64,000 nucleotides of DNA from an uncultured bacterium (GTDB taxonomy: Bacteria; Bacillota_I; Bacilli_A; RF39; UBA660), in NCBI GenBank assembly GCA_959020415.1, contig CAUERX010000001.1:30905-94904 (forward strand), given 5' to 3'. Positions within the stretch are counted from its first letter, which is position 1, and each line of letters begins with the position of its first letter. Below are positions 17,045-24,585 of the stretch, piece after piece. The notes under the pieces were generated by a model that did no database searches, was not told the origin of the DNA, and saw only the letters and a program-made list of their open reading frames with translations. The position numbers were made by a program, and so were the translations under genes.

Positions 17045-17104
17045 GTGGTATTTAGAATATTTATATTAGTTGTGATTATTTTATGCTTTTTTATTTATAA
17101 ATAA
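17045..17104 (+). CDS. Possible 19-aa hydrophobic peptide
   Basis: A GTG-started frame of 19 codons encodes VVFRIFILVVIILCFFIYK, a single membrane helix with a basic end. AAGGGGAG lies six bases upstream, and a TTGTTA/TATAAT-like promoter lies before that. It runs into the truncated integrase frame. It could be a type I toxin-like peptide or a chance product of the deletion junction. Confidence 0.3.
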   Translation: MVFRIFILVVIILCFFIYK

Positions 17105-17528
17105 AACCCTAACAAGAAAGAAGGTTGATGGAAGAAATATGATTAATAGTCCGAAAACTGCAAAGTCATATCGCAAGGTTAAATTAGATAAGCGTCTATT
17201 ATCAAAATTACATGAATATAAAGAAACGTGCTATAAGTTTGTTGAATTTAATGATAGTTGGTACATATTTGGGTGTTTGAGCCCACTTGCGACAACGACA
17301 GTAGCAAGAAAAAAAGATTACTATTGTAATCTAGCTGGTGTTAAGCAAATAAAAATACACGACTTTAGACATAGCCATGTATCTTTATTACTATCAAAGG
17401 GTGTTCCTATTACAGTCATCGCCAAACGACTAGGACACTTTGATATTGAAATGACACTTAATACATATTCACATATGTTACCCGGTGACGAGGACAAAGC
17501 AATTGATGTCCTTGAAACCTTAATTTAA
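17098..17528 (+). pseudogene. 3' fragment of a tyrosine integrase gene
   Basis: From about 17098 the sequence matches the catalytic C-terminal half of the integrases at 23257 and 30465 (INKTLTRKK, IHDFRHSHVSLLL, TLNTYSHMLPGD). It keeps the His-x-x-Arg box and the catalytic Tyr. It lacks the arm-binding and core-binding domains and the first catalytic Arg. An ATG at 17139 could start a 129-aa product. It is inactive alone. The break is at the junction with unrelated sequence near 17095. Confidence 0.88.
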
Positions 17529-17586
17529 AAATAAATTACCTTATAATCACACGAGGGATTTTTAAAGGCTAATTAAGTGCATTTAT

Positions 17587-17617
17587 AATTAAAGCCTTGT
17601 AAAACAAGGCTTAATTA
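17587..17617 (+). repeat. Hairpin at the right end of element 1
   Basis: TTAAAGCCTTG, loop TAAAA, CAAGGCTTAA. Equivalent hairpins lie between the integrase gene and att at 24397 and 31601, so this is a shared structure of the element right end. It may be the integrase terminator. Confidence 0.75.
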
Positions 17618-17624
17618 ACTAATT

Positions 17625-17640
17625 TGGTGGAGAATAAGGG
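17625..17640. repeat. att copy 2
   Basis: TGGTGGAGAATAAGGG, the same 16 bases as in tRNA-Ala. It is the junction between elements 1 and 2. Confidence 0.9.
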
Positions 17641-17753
17641 GTATTTATTGACTTTAAATAATTTTAAAAATATAGTTTTCTTTTTAATTTCAATCTTTTT
17701 AGTTTATTTAAGTTTAAAAAAGTTTAATGTGAATTTTTAAAAATTAAGGAAAA
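17625..17753. repeat. About 125-bp direct repeat, copy B (element left end)
   Basis: Second copy of the left-terminus sequence at 15776-15906, with a few substitutions and small indels. Confidence 0.9.
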
Positions 17754-17777
17754 AGTGATATAAAAATGATACATCAA

Positions 17778-18518
17778 TTATTTTATATTATATACTCTTT
17801 TAGAATTTAAAAATATTTGATGAGATACAGCATCAATATCTTTGTTTTTAATTTTAGCAATTTTTTCAATTATATATTTTAATGACGAGGAATCACATCT
17901 ACTGTTTTCATCTAAAGGATATGGAGACATTAATGGGGCATCAGTTTCTACTATAATTTTATCAAGTGGTAAAAAACTTATTATTTCATTATATTTATTA
18001 TCTCTTGTAATAGGCCCGTCAAAGCCAAAATAAAATCCTAATTTCAAAAATTTTTTTGCATATTCTAAATTGCCAGAGTAACAATGCATAATACCTTTCT
18101 TATTAACTGGATTGTTTATTAATATATTATATAATTGTTTATGAGCTCTCCGGCAATGAATGACAATGGGTAAATTAAGTTCATTAGCAAGTTTAATATG
18201 TTTTATAAAATATTCTTTTTGAAGTTCAATATTTGGAAATTTATAATCAATGCCAGTTTCCCCTATAGCTACAACCTTATCATTCATAATTTTTTTAGTA
18301 TTATTTAAATCTTCTTTAGCACCAACATTCATAGGATGTAATCCAAGACAGGCAAAAATATTTTTGTATTCGTTTGTATATTGAATCGTTTTCATATTTG
18401 ATTTATTATTCGTACCTATATTTACAATAATAGTGTTTTCTAGTTTTTTCAATAGGGATTTTCTATCTTTGTCGAATTCTGCCCAATCATAATGTGTGTG
18501 TGTATCAAAATATTTCAT
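17778..18518 (-). CDS. TatD family metal-dependent hydrolase
   Basis: A 246-aa TIM-barrel hydrolase of the TatD nuclease family. Metal-binding motifs in order: DTHTHYD near 4, IGETGIDY near 85, IVIHCRRAH near 115, MHCYSGN near 145, and ETDAPLMSPYP near 195. TatD enzymes are 3'-5' DNA exonucleases, and some act in deacylase quality control. The frame can begin at 18563, but GGTGAT precedes the ATG at 18518. It diverges from the ASCH gene and is probably cargo of element 2. Its length is usual for the family. Confidence 0.9.
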   Translation of the reverse strand: MKYFDTHTHYDWAEFDKDRKSLLKKLENTIIVNIGTNNKSNMKTIQYTNEYKNIFACLGLHPMNVGAKEDLNNTKKIMNDKVVAIGETGIDYKFPNIELQKEYFIKHIKLANELNLPIVIHCRRAHKQLYNILINNPVNKKGIMHCYSGNLEYAKKFLKLGFYFGFDGPITRDNKYNEIISFLPLDKIIVETDAPLMSPYPLDENSRCDSSSLKYIIEKIAKIKNKDIDAVSHQIFLNSKRVYNIK

Positions 18519-18611
18519 TATAATCACCATTATTAATATATCACATTTTTTTATAGAAATCATTAAAAATACAATAAATATGTTATAATTCTTATACGAG
18601 GAAGTGATTTT

Positions 18612-19049
18612 ATGAAAGTATTAACAATTCAAGAGCCATATGCAACATTTATAATGCAAGGAATGAAAAAAATAGAAACTCGTAGTTGGAAAACAAAATA
18701 TAGAGGAGAAATATATATACATGCAGGGAAATCTAAAAATTTCTTAAAAAAAATAAAAAATAATAAAGTCTTAAAATTGTTAGAAGGTATAGTTTTAAAT
18801 TATGGAAACATTATTTGTAGGGCAGAATTGGTTGACTGTATATATATGACAAAAGAATTTATAGACAAAGTTAAGAATGAAAATAATTATGAATATATTC
18901 TTGGGGAATATGAGGTTGGTAGATATGCATGGGTTTTAGAAAATGTACAAGAGTTAGAAAAAAAAGTTTTTGCAAAAGGCAAACTTAATATATGGACATA
19001 CTCTGAATATTCTGATAACGTGGAGCAATTATCGCTATTTGATGAATGA
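18612..19049 (+). CDS. ASCH-domain protein
   Basis: A 145-aa protein with an ASCH fold (a PUA-like RNA-binding domain). It shows the typical opening VLTIQEPYATFIMQGMKKIETR, then KYRGEIYIHAGKS, and a late WVLENVQEL strand. Small ASCH proteins can bind RNA, and one group are N4-acetylcytidine amidohydrolases (YqfB). A specific activity cannot be assigned. TATAAT lies just upstream of the GAGG ribosome site. It diverges from tatD and is followed by a GNAT gene. Confidence 0.85.
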   Translation: MKVLTIQEPYATFIMQGMKKIETRSWKTKYRGEIYIHAGKSKNFLKKIKNNKVLKLLEGIVLNYGNIICRAELVDCIYMTKEFIDKVKNENNYEYILGEYEVGRYAWVLENVQELEKKVFAKGKLNIWTYSEYSDNVEQLSLFDE

Positions 19050-19130
19050 ATAATATAATTAATTGTTAAATTTTTCTTGTAAAAATAATTATTATATGTT
19101 AATATAATACCAATTTTGGAGACGATATTA

Positions 19131-19724
19131 ATGGAACTAAAACATTTAAAAGATAAAGGAGATATCCAAGAAGGAATTAATGCTTTAACTGCCATTTTTA
19201 TTGATGAATATCCATATTATAGTGAATGGATTAAAAAGAAAGAGGAAGAATTTAATATATTTGAAAAAGAGATATTGGCATTAATTGATAAAAATATTAT
19301 TGTAGGATATGCAATGATACATAATTGTACACCGAATTATTTTAAAATAAATGGAATTTATGTATTTCCAGAATTTGAAGGTAATGGATATGCAAGTAAT
19401 GCAATTATGCAAATGATCGAAGAACAGGCTCTATTTGGTAAGCAATATGCACTAATTCAAACAAGACTTCACAATAATGCGGTTGTACATATGTTTGATA
19501 AAATTGGTTTCGATATTTTGGGCCATAATTTTCATCAAATAGAGCAAAAGGATAATTGGGTTGCAATGTTCGACATTAATCAAAAATGTGATTATGATGA
19601 TATGATAGGAATTGCATATAAAGAATATCCTGGTTTTGAACCTAGGAGTATAGAAGAAATTCAAAATACAAGAGAAAAATATTCTAATTATGATAGAATA
19701 AAAAGATTAAAAAAAATACATTAA
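19131..19724 (+). CDS. GNAT family N-acetyltransferase
   Basis: A 197-aa acetyltransferase. The acetyl-CoA loop appears as VFPEFEGNGYASNAI near residue 85, with the beta-bulge strand KINGIYV before it and LIQTRLHNNAVVHMFDKIGFDIL after it, as in GNAT motifs A and B. A TTG start at 19116 is rejected because it overlaps the ribosome site TTGGAGA. The ATG at 19131 is used. The substrate is unknown. It is the last gene of element 2. Confidence 0.8.
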   Translation: MELKHLKDKGDIQEGINALTAIFIDEYPYYSEWIKKKEEEFNIFEKEILALIDKNIIVGYAMIHNCTPNYFKINGIYVFPEFEGNGYASNAIMQMIEEQALFGKQYALIQTRLHNNAVVHMFDKIGFDILGHNFHQIEQKDNWVAMFDINQKCDYDDMIGIAYKEYPGFEPRSIEEIQNTREKYSNYDRIKRLKKIH

Positions 19725-19800
19725 TATATGTATTTTTTTATGATATAAATATGATCTGTAAAATAAAAAAACTTATAAAATAAGGACTTAATTGCAAATT

Positions 19801-19815
19801 TGGTGGAGAATAAGG
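19801..19815. repeat. att copy 3
   Basis: TGGTGGAGAATAAGG (15 of 16 bases, the last differs). It is the junction between elements 2 and 3. The sequence just left of it (CTTAATT, AATT) resembles the right end of element 1. Confidence 0.88.
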
Positions 19816-19950
19816 AAGAAAATAAAGAATATTAATAAATTTATTTTTTCTTATAAAATAAGCCGAAAATCTCGTTAGCATTTAGTTAAGAAACTTAAAT
19901 TATTCTCTTGTTGTGAAATTTATAAGGTCACAATAAGGAGGAAATTTAGA

Positions 19951-20616
19951 ATGTCAGTATTTAGAATTAATAAAACCGATAATTATACTGTTATGTCTAA
20001 TTATCATTTAAGAGATAAGAAATTATCTTATAAAGCCAAAGGATTATTATCATTTATGTTAAGTCTTCCCGATGATTGGGATTATTCAATTAATGGTTTA
20101 GTTAGCATTAGTAAAGAAAGTAATAAGGCAATTAGAAATGTTTTAAAGGAATTACAAGATAATAATTATTTATCTATTAATAAAATTAAAAATGAGAAGG
20201 GTTTATTTAAATATGAGTATCTAATTTATGAAAAACCAGATACCCCTTTTGTAGATGTGGATAATCTACATGTGGAAAGGGACATACAAATAAATACTAA
20301 TAAACTAAATACTAATTACAAAGATAAATATGATAAACAAGACAGTTTATTTATAAAGGAACTTATTAATCGGAGATTTATAAATAAAGAAGATTTAGAA
20401 ATACCTAGATATAAGGCTTTATTTGATGAATTATTGCAGGAGTATAGTTATTATGATTTAATTAAAGTTTGTGGCTATATAGCTGATAAATGGCAAAATA
20501 ATAGCGGATTAGATGAAAACGGTTTATCTATTTCCAATAAATATAGTTATTTTAAGACTGCGTTGATTAATAATTTAGAAAAGATAAACAATGATATTGA
20601 CCTTGGGTATGATTAA
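19951..20616 (+). CDS. Replication-initiator-like helix-turn-helix protein
   Basis: A 221-aa protein. The N-terminal winged-helix region (residues 1-90) has the pattern VMSNYHLRDKKLSYKAKGLLSFMLSLPDDWDY, common in replication-organiser proteins of mobile elements. A DnaD/DUF6017-like C-terminal part follows (EELLQEYSYYDLIKVCGYIADKWQ). It is paralogous to 24586-25266. A role in replicating the excised element circle is inferred. AAGGAGGA precedes the ATG. It is the first gene of element 3 and has a terminator directly behind it. Confidence 0.72.
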   Translation: MSVFRINKTDNYTVMSNYHLRDKKLSYKAKGLLSFMLSLPDDWDYSINGLVSISKESNKAIRNVLKELQDNNYLSINKIKNEKGLFKYEYLIYEKPDTPFVDVDNLHVERDIQINTNKLNTNYKDKYDKQDSLFIKELINRRFINKEDLEIPRYKALFDELLQEYSYYDLIKVCGYIADKWQNNSGLDENGLSISNKYSYFKTALINNLEKINNDIDLGYD

Positions 20617-20626
20617 TTATATTAAA

Positions 20627-20665
20627 AGGATAGCTGATTAATTGGCTATCCTTATTTTTTTTTTA
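20627..20665 (+). terminator. Terminator after the initiator-like gene
   Basis: AAGGATAGC and GCTATCCTT form a 9-bp stem, followed by TATTTTTTTTTT. Confidence 0.88.
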
Positions 20666-20759
20666 TTTAATCATTAAAATTTGTTATTACAAATGCAGGA
20701 CATATGTGTTTGGTGTCTGACGTTTTTATTTTCGGCTTTCTTTTTATTTTAGCGGGCTT

Positions 20760-20774
20760 TTCGACACTGTCGAA
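20760..20774. promoter_or_regulatory. 15-bp palindrome in the 230-bp gap of element 3
   Basis: TTCGACACTGTCGAA is a perfect palindrome around a central C. It lies in an unusually structured gap with related TGTCTGACG and GTCGGACC words on either side. It could be an operator or part of an origin or transfer origin. Nothing else is seen between 20666 and 20846. Confidence 0.4.
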
Positions 20775-20846
20775 ATATTTGTCGGACCGCTCTTATCCTG
20801 TTACAGAATGTTTTAAGAAAATAAAAATATAGTATTTATGGTTTAT

Positions 20847-20874
20847 TTGCAAATCCAAAATTATGTGATATAAT
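20847..20874 (+). promoter_or_regulatory. Promoter of the Panacea pair
   Basis: TTGCAA, a 16-base spacer and TATAAT precede the Panacea gene by 21 bases. Confidence 0.6.
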
Positions 20875-20895
20875 GAAATCAATAGGGGTGATATT

Positions 20896-21357
20896 ATGAA
20901 AAATAATGAAGTGACTGTATATACAATCGCAGATTTTTTCTTAAGTAAGTCAAGTTTAACTCCAAAGAAGATACAAAAATTGGTTTATTATGCATATGCA
21001 TGGTTTATTGCGTTGAACAATGATAGCAGCGAAGATATTAATAATGTATTGTTTGCAGAAAGGCCAGAGGCATGGATACACGGTCCAGTTTTCCCTTCAT
21101 TATATTCTAAGTTTAAATCTTTTAATTGGAATGAAGTTCCTCAAATAAAAGAAAAAATAACTTTTGAGAGTAAAGATTTAAATGGTTTTTTAGATGATGT
21201 TTGGGAAATTTTTGGAAAATATACAGCTGATGAATTAGAATATATGACACATCAAGACTTGCCATGGAAGAATGCTAGGATAAATTGCGATGCAAACGAG
21301 CCTTGTAATAATAAAATATCATTTAAGGATATATTTATATATTATAATGGGATATAA
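20896..21357 (+). CDS. Panacea-domain (DUF4065, SocA-like) protein, putative antitoxin
   Basis: A 153-aa protein with the Panacea fold: IADFFLSKSSLTPKKIQKLVYYAYAW near the N-terminus, then PEAWIHGPVFPSLYSKF, and a late ELEYMTHQDLPWKNAR. Panacea domains are known as promiscuous antitoxins that neutralise unrelated toxins encoded next to them. GGGGTGAT precedes the ATG. The next gene begins inside its last codons (11-bp overlap), the arrangement typical of toxin-antitoxin pairs. It is carried by element 3, where it could stabilise the element. Confidence 0.85.
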   Translation: MKNNEVTVYTIADFFLSKSSLTPKKIQKLVYYAYAWFIALNNDSSEDINNVLFAERPEAWIHGPVFPSLYSKFKSFNWNEVPQIKEKITFESKDLNGFLDDVWEIFGKYTADELEYMTHQDLPWKNARINCDANEPCNNKISFKDIFIYYNGI

Positions 21358-22027
21358 ATCAACTAAACAGATTAAAGTCCCGGAATATGAAGAAGAGAAA
21401 CGACTTTTAAAAGCAGTAGAACAAAAGCCTGTTGATAATAGAATTGTTTTCTCTTTTTCTTTTTTTCAAAAACATAGTATAAGGCTTGGCGATTTTAATA
21501 ATTTTTATCCAAATATCAATAGTTCTTTAAAAGCTGTTAGTGATTTTTTTGAAACTATTACTTTAATTTCTAAATATGAGAAAAGTCATTTTTTTTCTCC
21601 TGAAACAAAAAAGCAATTTCATTATAATGAATTTACTGATAATGATATAATAGATAAAATTGAAAACATACTTATTAGAGGTTATAATATGCCGCGACAA
21701 AAGGTAGATCAATTTGAGCGACTTTTCTTTGAATTTTCTTTTTATGATGGTAAGAGAGTAATTGGTACTAAAATATATGGAAATTTATTTGAAATACTAT
21801 TTATTGATTGTAATCACATGATTTGTAAGGATAGTAGTCGTAATTTAAAAATGAAAGAAGTATATAAAGTTCCTAGCGCTTTTAAAAAGGAAAATTTAAG
21901 TGAAGATGTTGAAGAATATGGAAAAATGGAGTTGATAGAAATGCTAGTGGGAATGGGTCGTTCTGGATTTTACGGAACAATTGAAGAATTTATTAAAGAT
22001 TTTGATGATTTATTAGAAAAGGTATAG
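21347..22027 (+). CDS. Unknown protein, putative toxin partner of Panacea
   Basis: A 226-aa soluble protein with no recognised domain. It is mixed alpha/beta in composition, with aromatic-rich patches (VFSFSFFQKHS, FERLFFEFSFYDGKR) and a Cys/His segment FIDCNHMICKD. The frame extends back to 21290, but the ATG at 21347 is favoured because it overlaps the Panacea stop by 11 bases and would be coupled to it. A toxin role is inferred only from this coupling. No membrane helices and no Fic, ToxSAS or known nuclease motif are visible. Confidence 0.6.
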   Translation: MGYKSTKQIKVPEYEEEKRLLKAVEQKPVDNRIVFSFSFFQKHSIRLGDFNNFYPNINSSLKAVSDFFETITLISKYEKSHFFSPETKKQFHYNEFTDNDIIDKIENILIRGYNMPRQKVDQFERLFFEFSFYDGKRVIGTKIYGNLFEILFIDCNHMICKDSSRNLKMKEVYKVPSAFKKENLSEDVEEYGKMELIEMLVGMGRSGFYGTIEEFIKDFDDLLEKV

Positions 22028-22037
22028 TTTGTCTTTA

Positions 22038-22394
22038 TTAATAGTATTTTTCTTTGATATTATTAAACGGGAAATTTGAACTTAAAACTAAAGGTTTACA
22101 AGAAACAATATTAATATTATATTTATTTTTTAATACTATTTTTGAATTTTCAATTATATTGTTCCATTCATTGTTAGTATATTTTATCTCGCCTAGACTA
22201 CTATTGGCTAGGCTATAGTAATCAGTATTATCACCGCGATAATATTTAAACCACAACATTATAAAATGGGCTATATCTTCGGATAGCCTTTTTTGTTTAT
22301 ATTTTTTCTCATGCTCAAAGAAAATATCTAACTTCTTCTCTCTGGCACCTTCAATGTCTTTATCGTTTTCAGGACATATTTTATTTGTGTACAT
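22038..22394 (-). CDS. Conserved element protein of unknown function (copy 1)
   Basis: A 118-aa charged protein, clearly paralogous to 28249-28605. Shared blocks are SEDIAH, MLWxKYYRxDNTDY, YTNxEWNxIIENSKI and PLxLSSxxPFN. Divergent from it is a small HTH gene (22547), and the same arrangement recurs in element 4. I do not recognise the family. GAGGTGA precedes the ATG at 22394, so the longer frame from 22409 is not used. A perfect inverted repeat lies in the divergent spacer. Confidence 0.65.
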   Translation of the reverse strand: MYTNKICPENDKDIEGAREKKLDIFFEHEKKYKQKRLSEDIAHFIMLWFKYYRGDNTDYYSLANSSLGEIKYTNNEWNNIIENSKIVLKNKYNINIVSCKPLVLSSNFPFNNIKEKYY

Positions 22395-22469
22395 AATGTC
22401 ACCTCGCACGCATACGCAGAGTATGCTATTAATTGCGATTATATAGTGATTGTTTCATCTTGTCAAGGA

Positions 22470-22498
22470 CTTTTTCCATACAATGAGTATGGAAAAAG
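22470..22498. promoter_or_regulatory. Perfect 12-bp inverted repeat between divergent genes
   Basis: CTTTTTCCATAC, five bases, then GTATGGAAAAAG. It is placed between the 118-aa gene and the HTH gene, so it is a probable operator for the HTH protein, though it could also be a hairpin. Confidence 0.65.
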
Positions 22499-22546
22499 AT
22501 AAAACTATGCCATTCGTATTGTGTGCTTTATTAGAGGTGTTAAAAT

Positions 22547-22759
22547 ATGAAAATAGTGGCTAATGATTATGAAGAAAAAGAAGTAATGAAAATATTAAGA
22601 GAATGGTCAGAGAAAAAGCAAGAGGATTTCGGTAAGGAAATTGGTGTAAGTGGTATGACTATTCAAGGTTATGAACGAGGTATTAGGCGATATACTTTTG
22701 AAACTTTAATGAAAATTGCTAAAAAATATGGTTATAAAGTAACCATCGAAAAGAAATAA
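22547..22759 (+). CDS. Small XRE-type HTH protein
   Basis: A 70-aa protein with one helix-turn-helix of Cro/CI type (WSEKKQEDFGKEIGVSGMTIQGYERG), followed by IAKKYGYKVTIEKK. This short form, ending just after the HTH, resembles antitoxin-like or element regulators. It is divergent from the 118-aa gene across a 29-bp inverted repeat. A related pair is present in element 4. AGAGGTG is upstream of the ATG. Confidence 0.8.
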   Translation: MKIVANDYEEKEVMKILREWSEKKQEDFGKEIGVSGMTIQGYERGIRRYTFETLMKIAKKYGYKVTIEKK

Positions 22760-22768
22760 TATAAAAAA

Positions 22769-22812
22769 GATTGTAGAAAGATTATAAAAGGATTATAGAA
22801 AGACTATAAATT
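22769..22812 (+). repeat. Four 11-bp tandem repeats (iteron-like)
   Basis: GATTGTAGAAA, GATTATAAAAG, GATTATAGAAA and GACTATAAATT follow each other without gaps. The 11-base period is about one helical turn, as for sites bound cooperatively by an excisionase or regulator. They lie 170 bases before the DUF3173-integrase pair. Confidence 0.7.
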
Positions 22813-22939
22813 AGATTGACGATTTAATTTTTAAGGGTTAAAATGTGTATAATAGCTAATCATTTTAGTAAAAGGTGATGGCTATTTTTTTGTTCTCTAA
22901 TTAGGGAATTTCGGACATTTTAGAAAGGAGGATATTAAA

Positions 22940-22993
22940 ATGTCAAATAACATGATAAAATGTAACATGAAAGGAGGTAAAAATGTCCTATAG
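22940..22993 (+). CDS. Possible 17-aa leader peptide before the DUF3173 gene
   Basis: An ATG with its own AAAGGAGG begins a 17-codon frame (MSNNMIKCNMKGGKNVL) that contains the next ribosome site and ends 11 bases inside the DUF3173 gene. It would couple translation of the excision and integration genes. It is small and may be chance. Confidence 0.3.
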   Translation: MSNNMIKCNMKGGKNVL

Positions 22994-23276
22994 GGAAATA
23001 TTTAAAGTTATTTCAAAAGCATGGTCAAGTGTCGAAGACATCATGGCTATTGCAGGTTGTGGTAGAACGGGAGCTACAACGATTAGAGAAACAGTAATTA
23101 AAAATATAAGGAAAGAAAATAAAGAAATTCCTTATTGTAGAAAAAAAGTTGTACCAACAAAAAGAGTTATTGAATTACTTGATTTAGATGTAGATTATAT
23201 TAAGGATATGGCATTAAAAGAACAAGAATTAGAAAATGCCAAGAGCAACGTTGATTATGCCTGTATATCAAGATAA
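22983..23276 (+). CDS. DUF3173 excisionase-like DNA-binding protein (element 3)
   Basis: A 97-aa protein of the DUF3173 type, a small HTH-containing protein encoded just before tyrosine integrases in Gram-positive integrative elements. It shows DIMAIAGCGRTGATTIRETVIKNI, KEIPYCRKKVVPTKRVIELLDLDVDYIKDM. It is taken to be a recombination directionality factor or integrase accessory factor. AAAGGAGG precedes the ATG. The integrase start (23257) overlaps its last 20 bases. It is paralogous to 30194-30484. Confidence 0.82.
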   Translation: MSYREIFKVISKAWSSVEDIMAIAGCGRTGATTIRETVIKNIRKENKEIPYCRKKVVPTKRVIELLDLDVDYIKDMALKEQELENAKSNVDYACISR

Positions 23277-24336
23277 AAATTCAAAACATTGGTACTACAG
23301 AGTATATGCGAATGATAGTTTAGGTAATAGAAAGCAATATCAAAATGGTGGCTTTAAAACTAAAAAGGACGCTCTTGAAGCTGAAAGAAATTTTATAGTT
23401 GCTAATAAAGACGGTTATTGTGATATTACATTTGAACAGTTATGGTTAATTTATAAGGAATATATAGAAACAAAATTAAAATATAATTCGATTAGAAGTA
23501 TTAAAAACCGTATTGAAATACATGCGTTACCTTATTTCAAAGATTATAGGCTGGAAAAAATAACAGTTTCTGTATATGTAAAATGGCAAAAACAAATAGA
23601 TGAAAAAGGTTATTGTTATAAATATAAAAGCGCAATCCATGGAGCAGTAAGAGCAATGCTAAATTATGCAGTTAGATTTTGTGGTCTTAAAGTTAACATT
23701 GCTAGTCAGGTTGGGAATTTTTCTAAACGTGATGAAATACTAAAAGAATATAATATTTGGTCTTATGAAGAATTTAAACAATTTATTAGTGTCATTGATA
23801 ATGATATGTATAAATTATTCTTTGAGGTTTTATATTTTACTGGAATAAGACAAGGTGAGTGTCTAGCACTTACTTGGAATGATTTACAAGATAACCATTT
23901 AATTATTAATAAAACATTAACAAGAAAAAAGGAAAATGGTAAAAATATGGTAAATAGTCCAAAAACAGCAAAATCTAATCGCAAAGTAAAGATAGATAAA
24001 AAATTGTTAGATAGTTTTAAAAAGTTCAAAGAAAAATGCCATAAATTTGTAGAATTTGATGATAGTTGGTACATATTTGGATGTTTAAAGCCGCTTGTTA
24101 CAACCACAGTAGCACGAAAAAAAGATAAGTATTGTGCATTAGCAAATGTTAAGAAAATAAAAATACACGACTTTAGGCATAGTCATGTATCTTTGTTATT
24201 ATCACAGGGCGTTCCTATCACAGTCATCGCCAAACGACTATGACACTCTGATATAGAAATGACACTCAATACTTATTCACATTTATTACCGGGTGATGAG
24301 GACAAAGCTATAAATGTTCTCAATAACTTGGAATAA
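23257..24336 (+). pseudogene. Tyrosine integrase with premature stop (element 3)
   Basis: Encodes an integrase with an arm-binding domain (MPVYQDKNSKHWYYRVYAND start), a core-binding SAM-like domain near 60-150 and a catalytic domain with TGIRQGECLALTW and HDFRHSHVSLLL. The codon after AKRL at 24241 is TGA where both relatives have GGA. After it the frame continues intact to 24336, including TLNTYSHLLPGDED with the catalytic Tyr. The product therefore stops about 328 residues in, without the Tyr, and cannot recombine. An earlier ATG exists at 23236, but the paralogue in element 4 supports 23257. Confidence 0.9.
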
Positions 24337-24396
24337 AAAATAAAGCCTCTTAAAATCACATAAGGGATTTTTAAGAAATATAATGAGTGATTATAT

Positions 24397-24426
24397 AATT
24401 AACCCCTTGAAAAACAAGGGTAATTA
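24397..24426 (+). repeat. Hairpin at the right end of element 3
   Basis: AATTAACCCCTTG, loop AAAAA, CAAGGGTAATT. Counterpart of the hairpins at 17587 and 31601. Confidence 0.75.
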
Positions 24427-24433
24427 ACAATAA

Positions 24434-24449
24434 TGGTGGAGAATAAGGG
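24434..24449. repeat. att copy 4
   Basis: TGGTGGAGAATAAGGG, identical to the end of tRNA-Ala. It is the junction between elements 3 and 4. Confidence 0.9.
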
Positions 24450-24585
24450 ACAAAGTATTATGTTTCGATATAATTCGTTTCCTTGATTTTAAAGGCATTT
24501 TGTTAATTATATAAATGTTTAAATACTGAAGAAAGATGTTTATTTCTGAATTTTTAAGAACTCTTTAAGGAGGAGAAAATTAGAA

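Larger units (their letters stand above)
15776..17624. mobile_element. Integrated element 1 (remnant)
   Basis: Bounded by att copies 1 and 2. It holds two leftward genes, a 19-aa hydrophobic reading frame and the 3' part of a tyrosine integrase gene. The replication, mobilisation and excision genes seen in its neighbours are absent, so it is a deletion remnant. Confidence 0.75.
17625..19800. mobile_element. Integrated element 2, without integrase
   Basis: Bounded by att copies 2 and 3. It carries TatD, ASCH and GNAT genes but no integrase, excisionase or relaxase. Its left 125 bp match element 1, and its last 30 bp match the right end of element 1. It therefore looks like a cis-mobilisable element moved or formed through att recombination. 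Confidence 0.7.
19801..24433. mobile_element. Integrated element 3
   Basis: Bounded by att copies 3 and 4. It contains a replication-initiator-like gene, a Panacea pair, a regulator pair, 11-bp tandem repeats, a DUF3173 gene and an integrase gene with a premature stop. There is no relaxase. It is a small integrative element of the same family as element 4. Confidence 0.82.

Noticed and set aside
24241..24243. TGA in the element 3 integrase as a sense codon (Mycoplasma-type code)
   Set aside because: Other genes here end at TGA or would be extended by reading it. The relatives have Gly, not Trp, at this position. It is a nonsense mutation.
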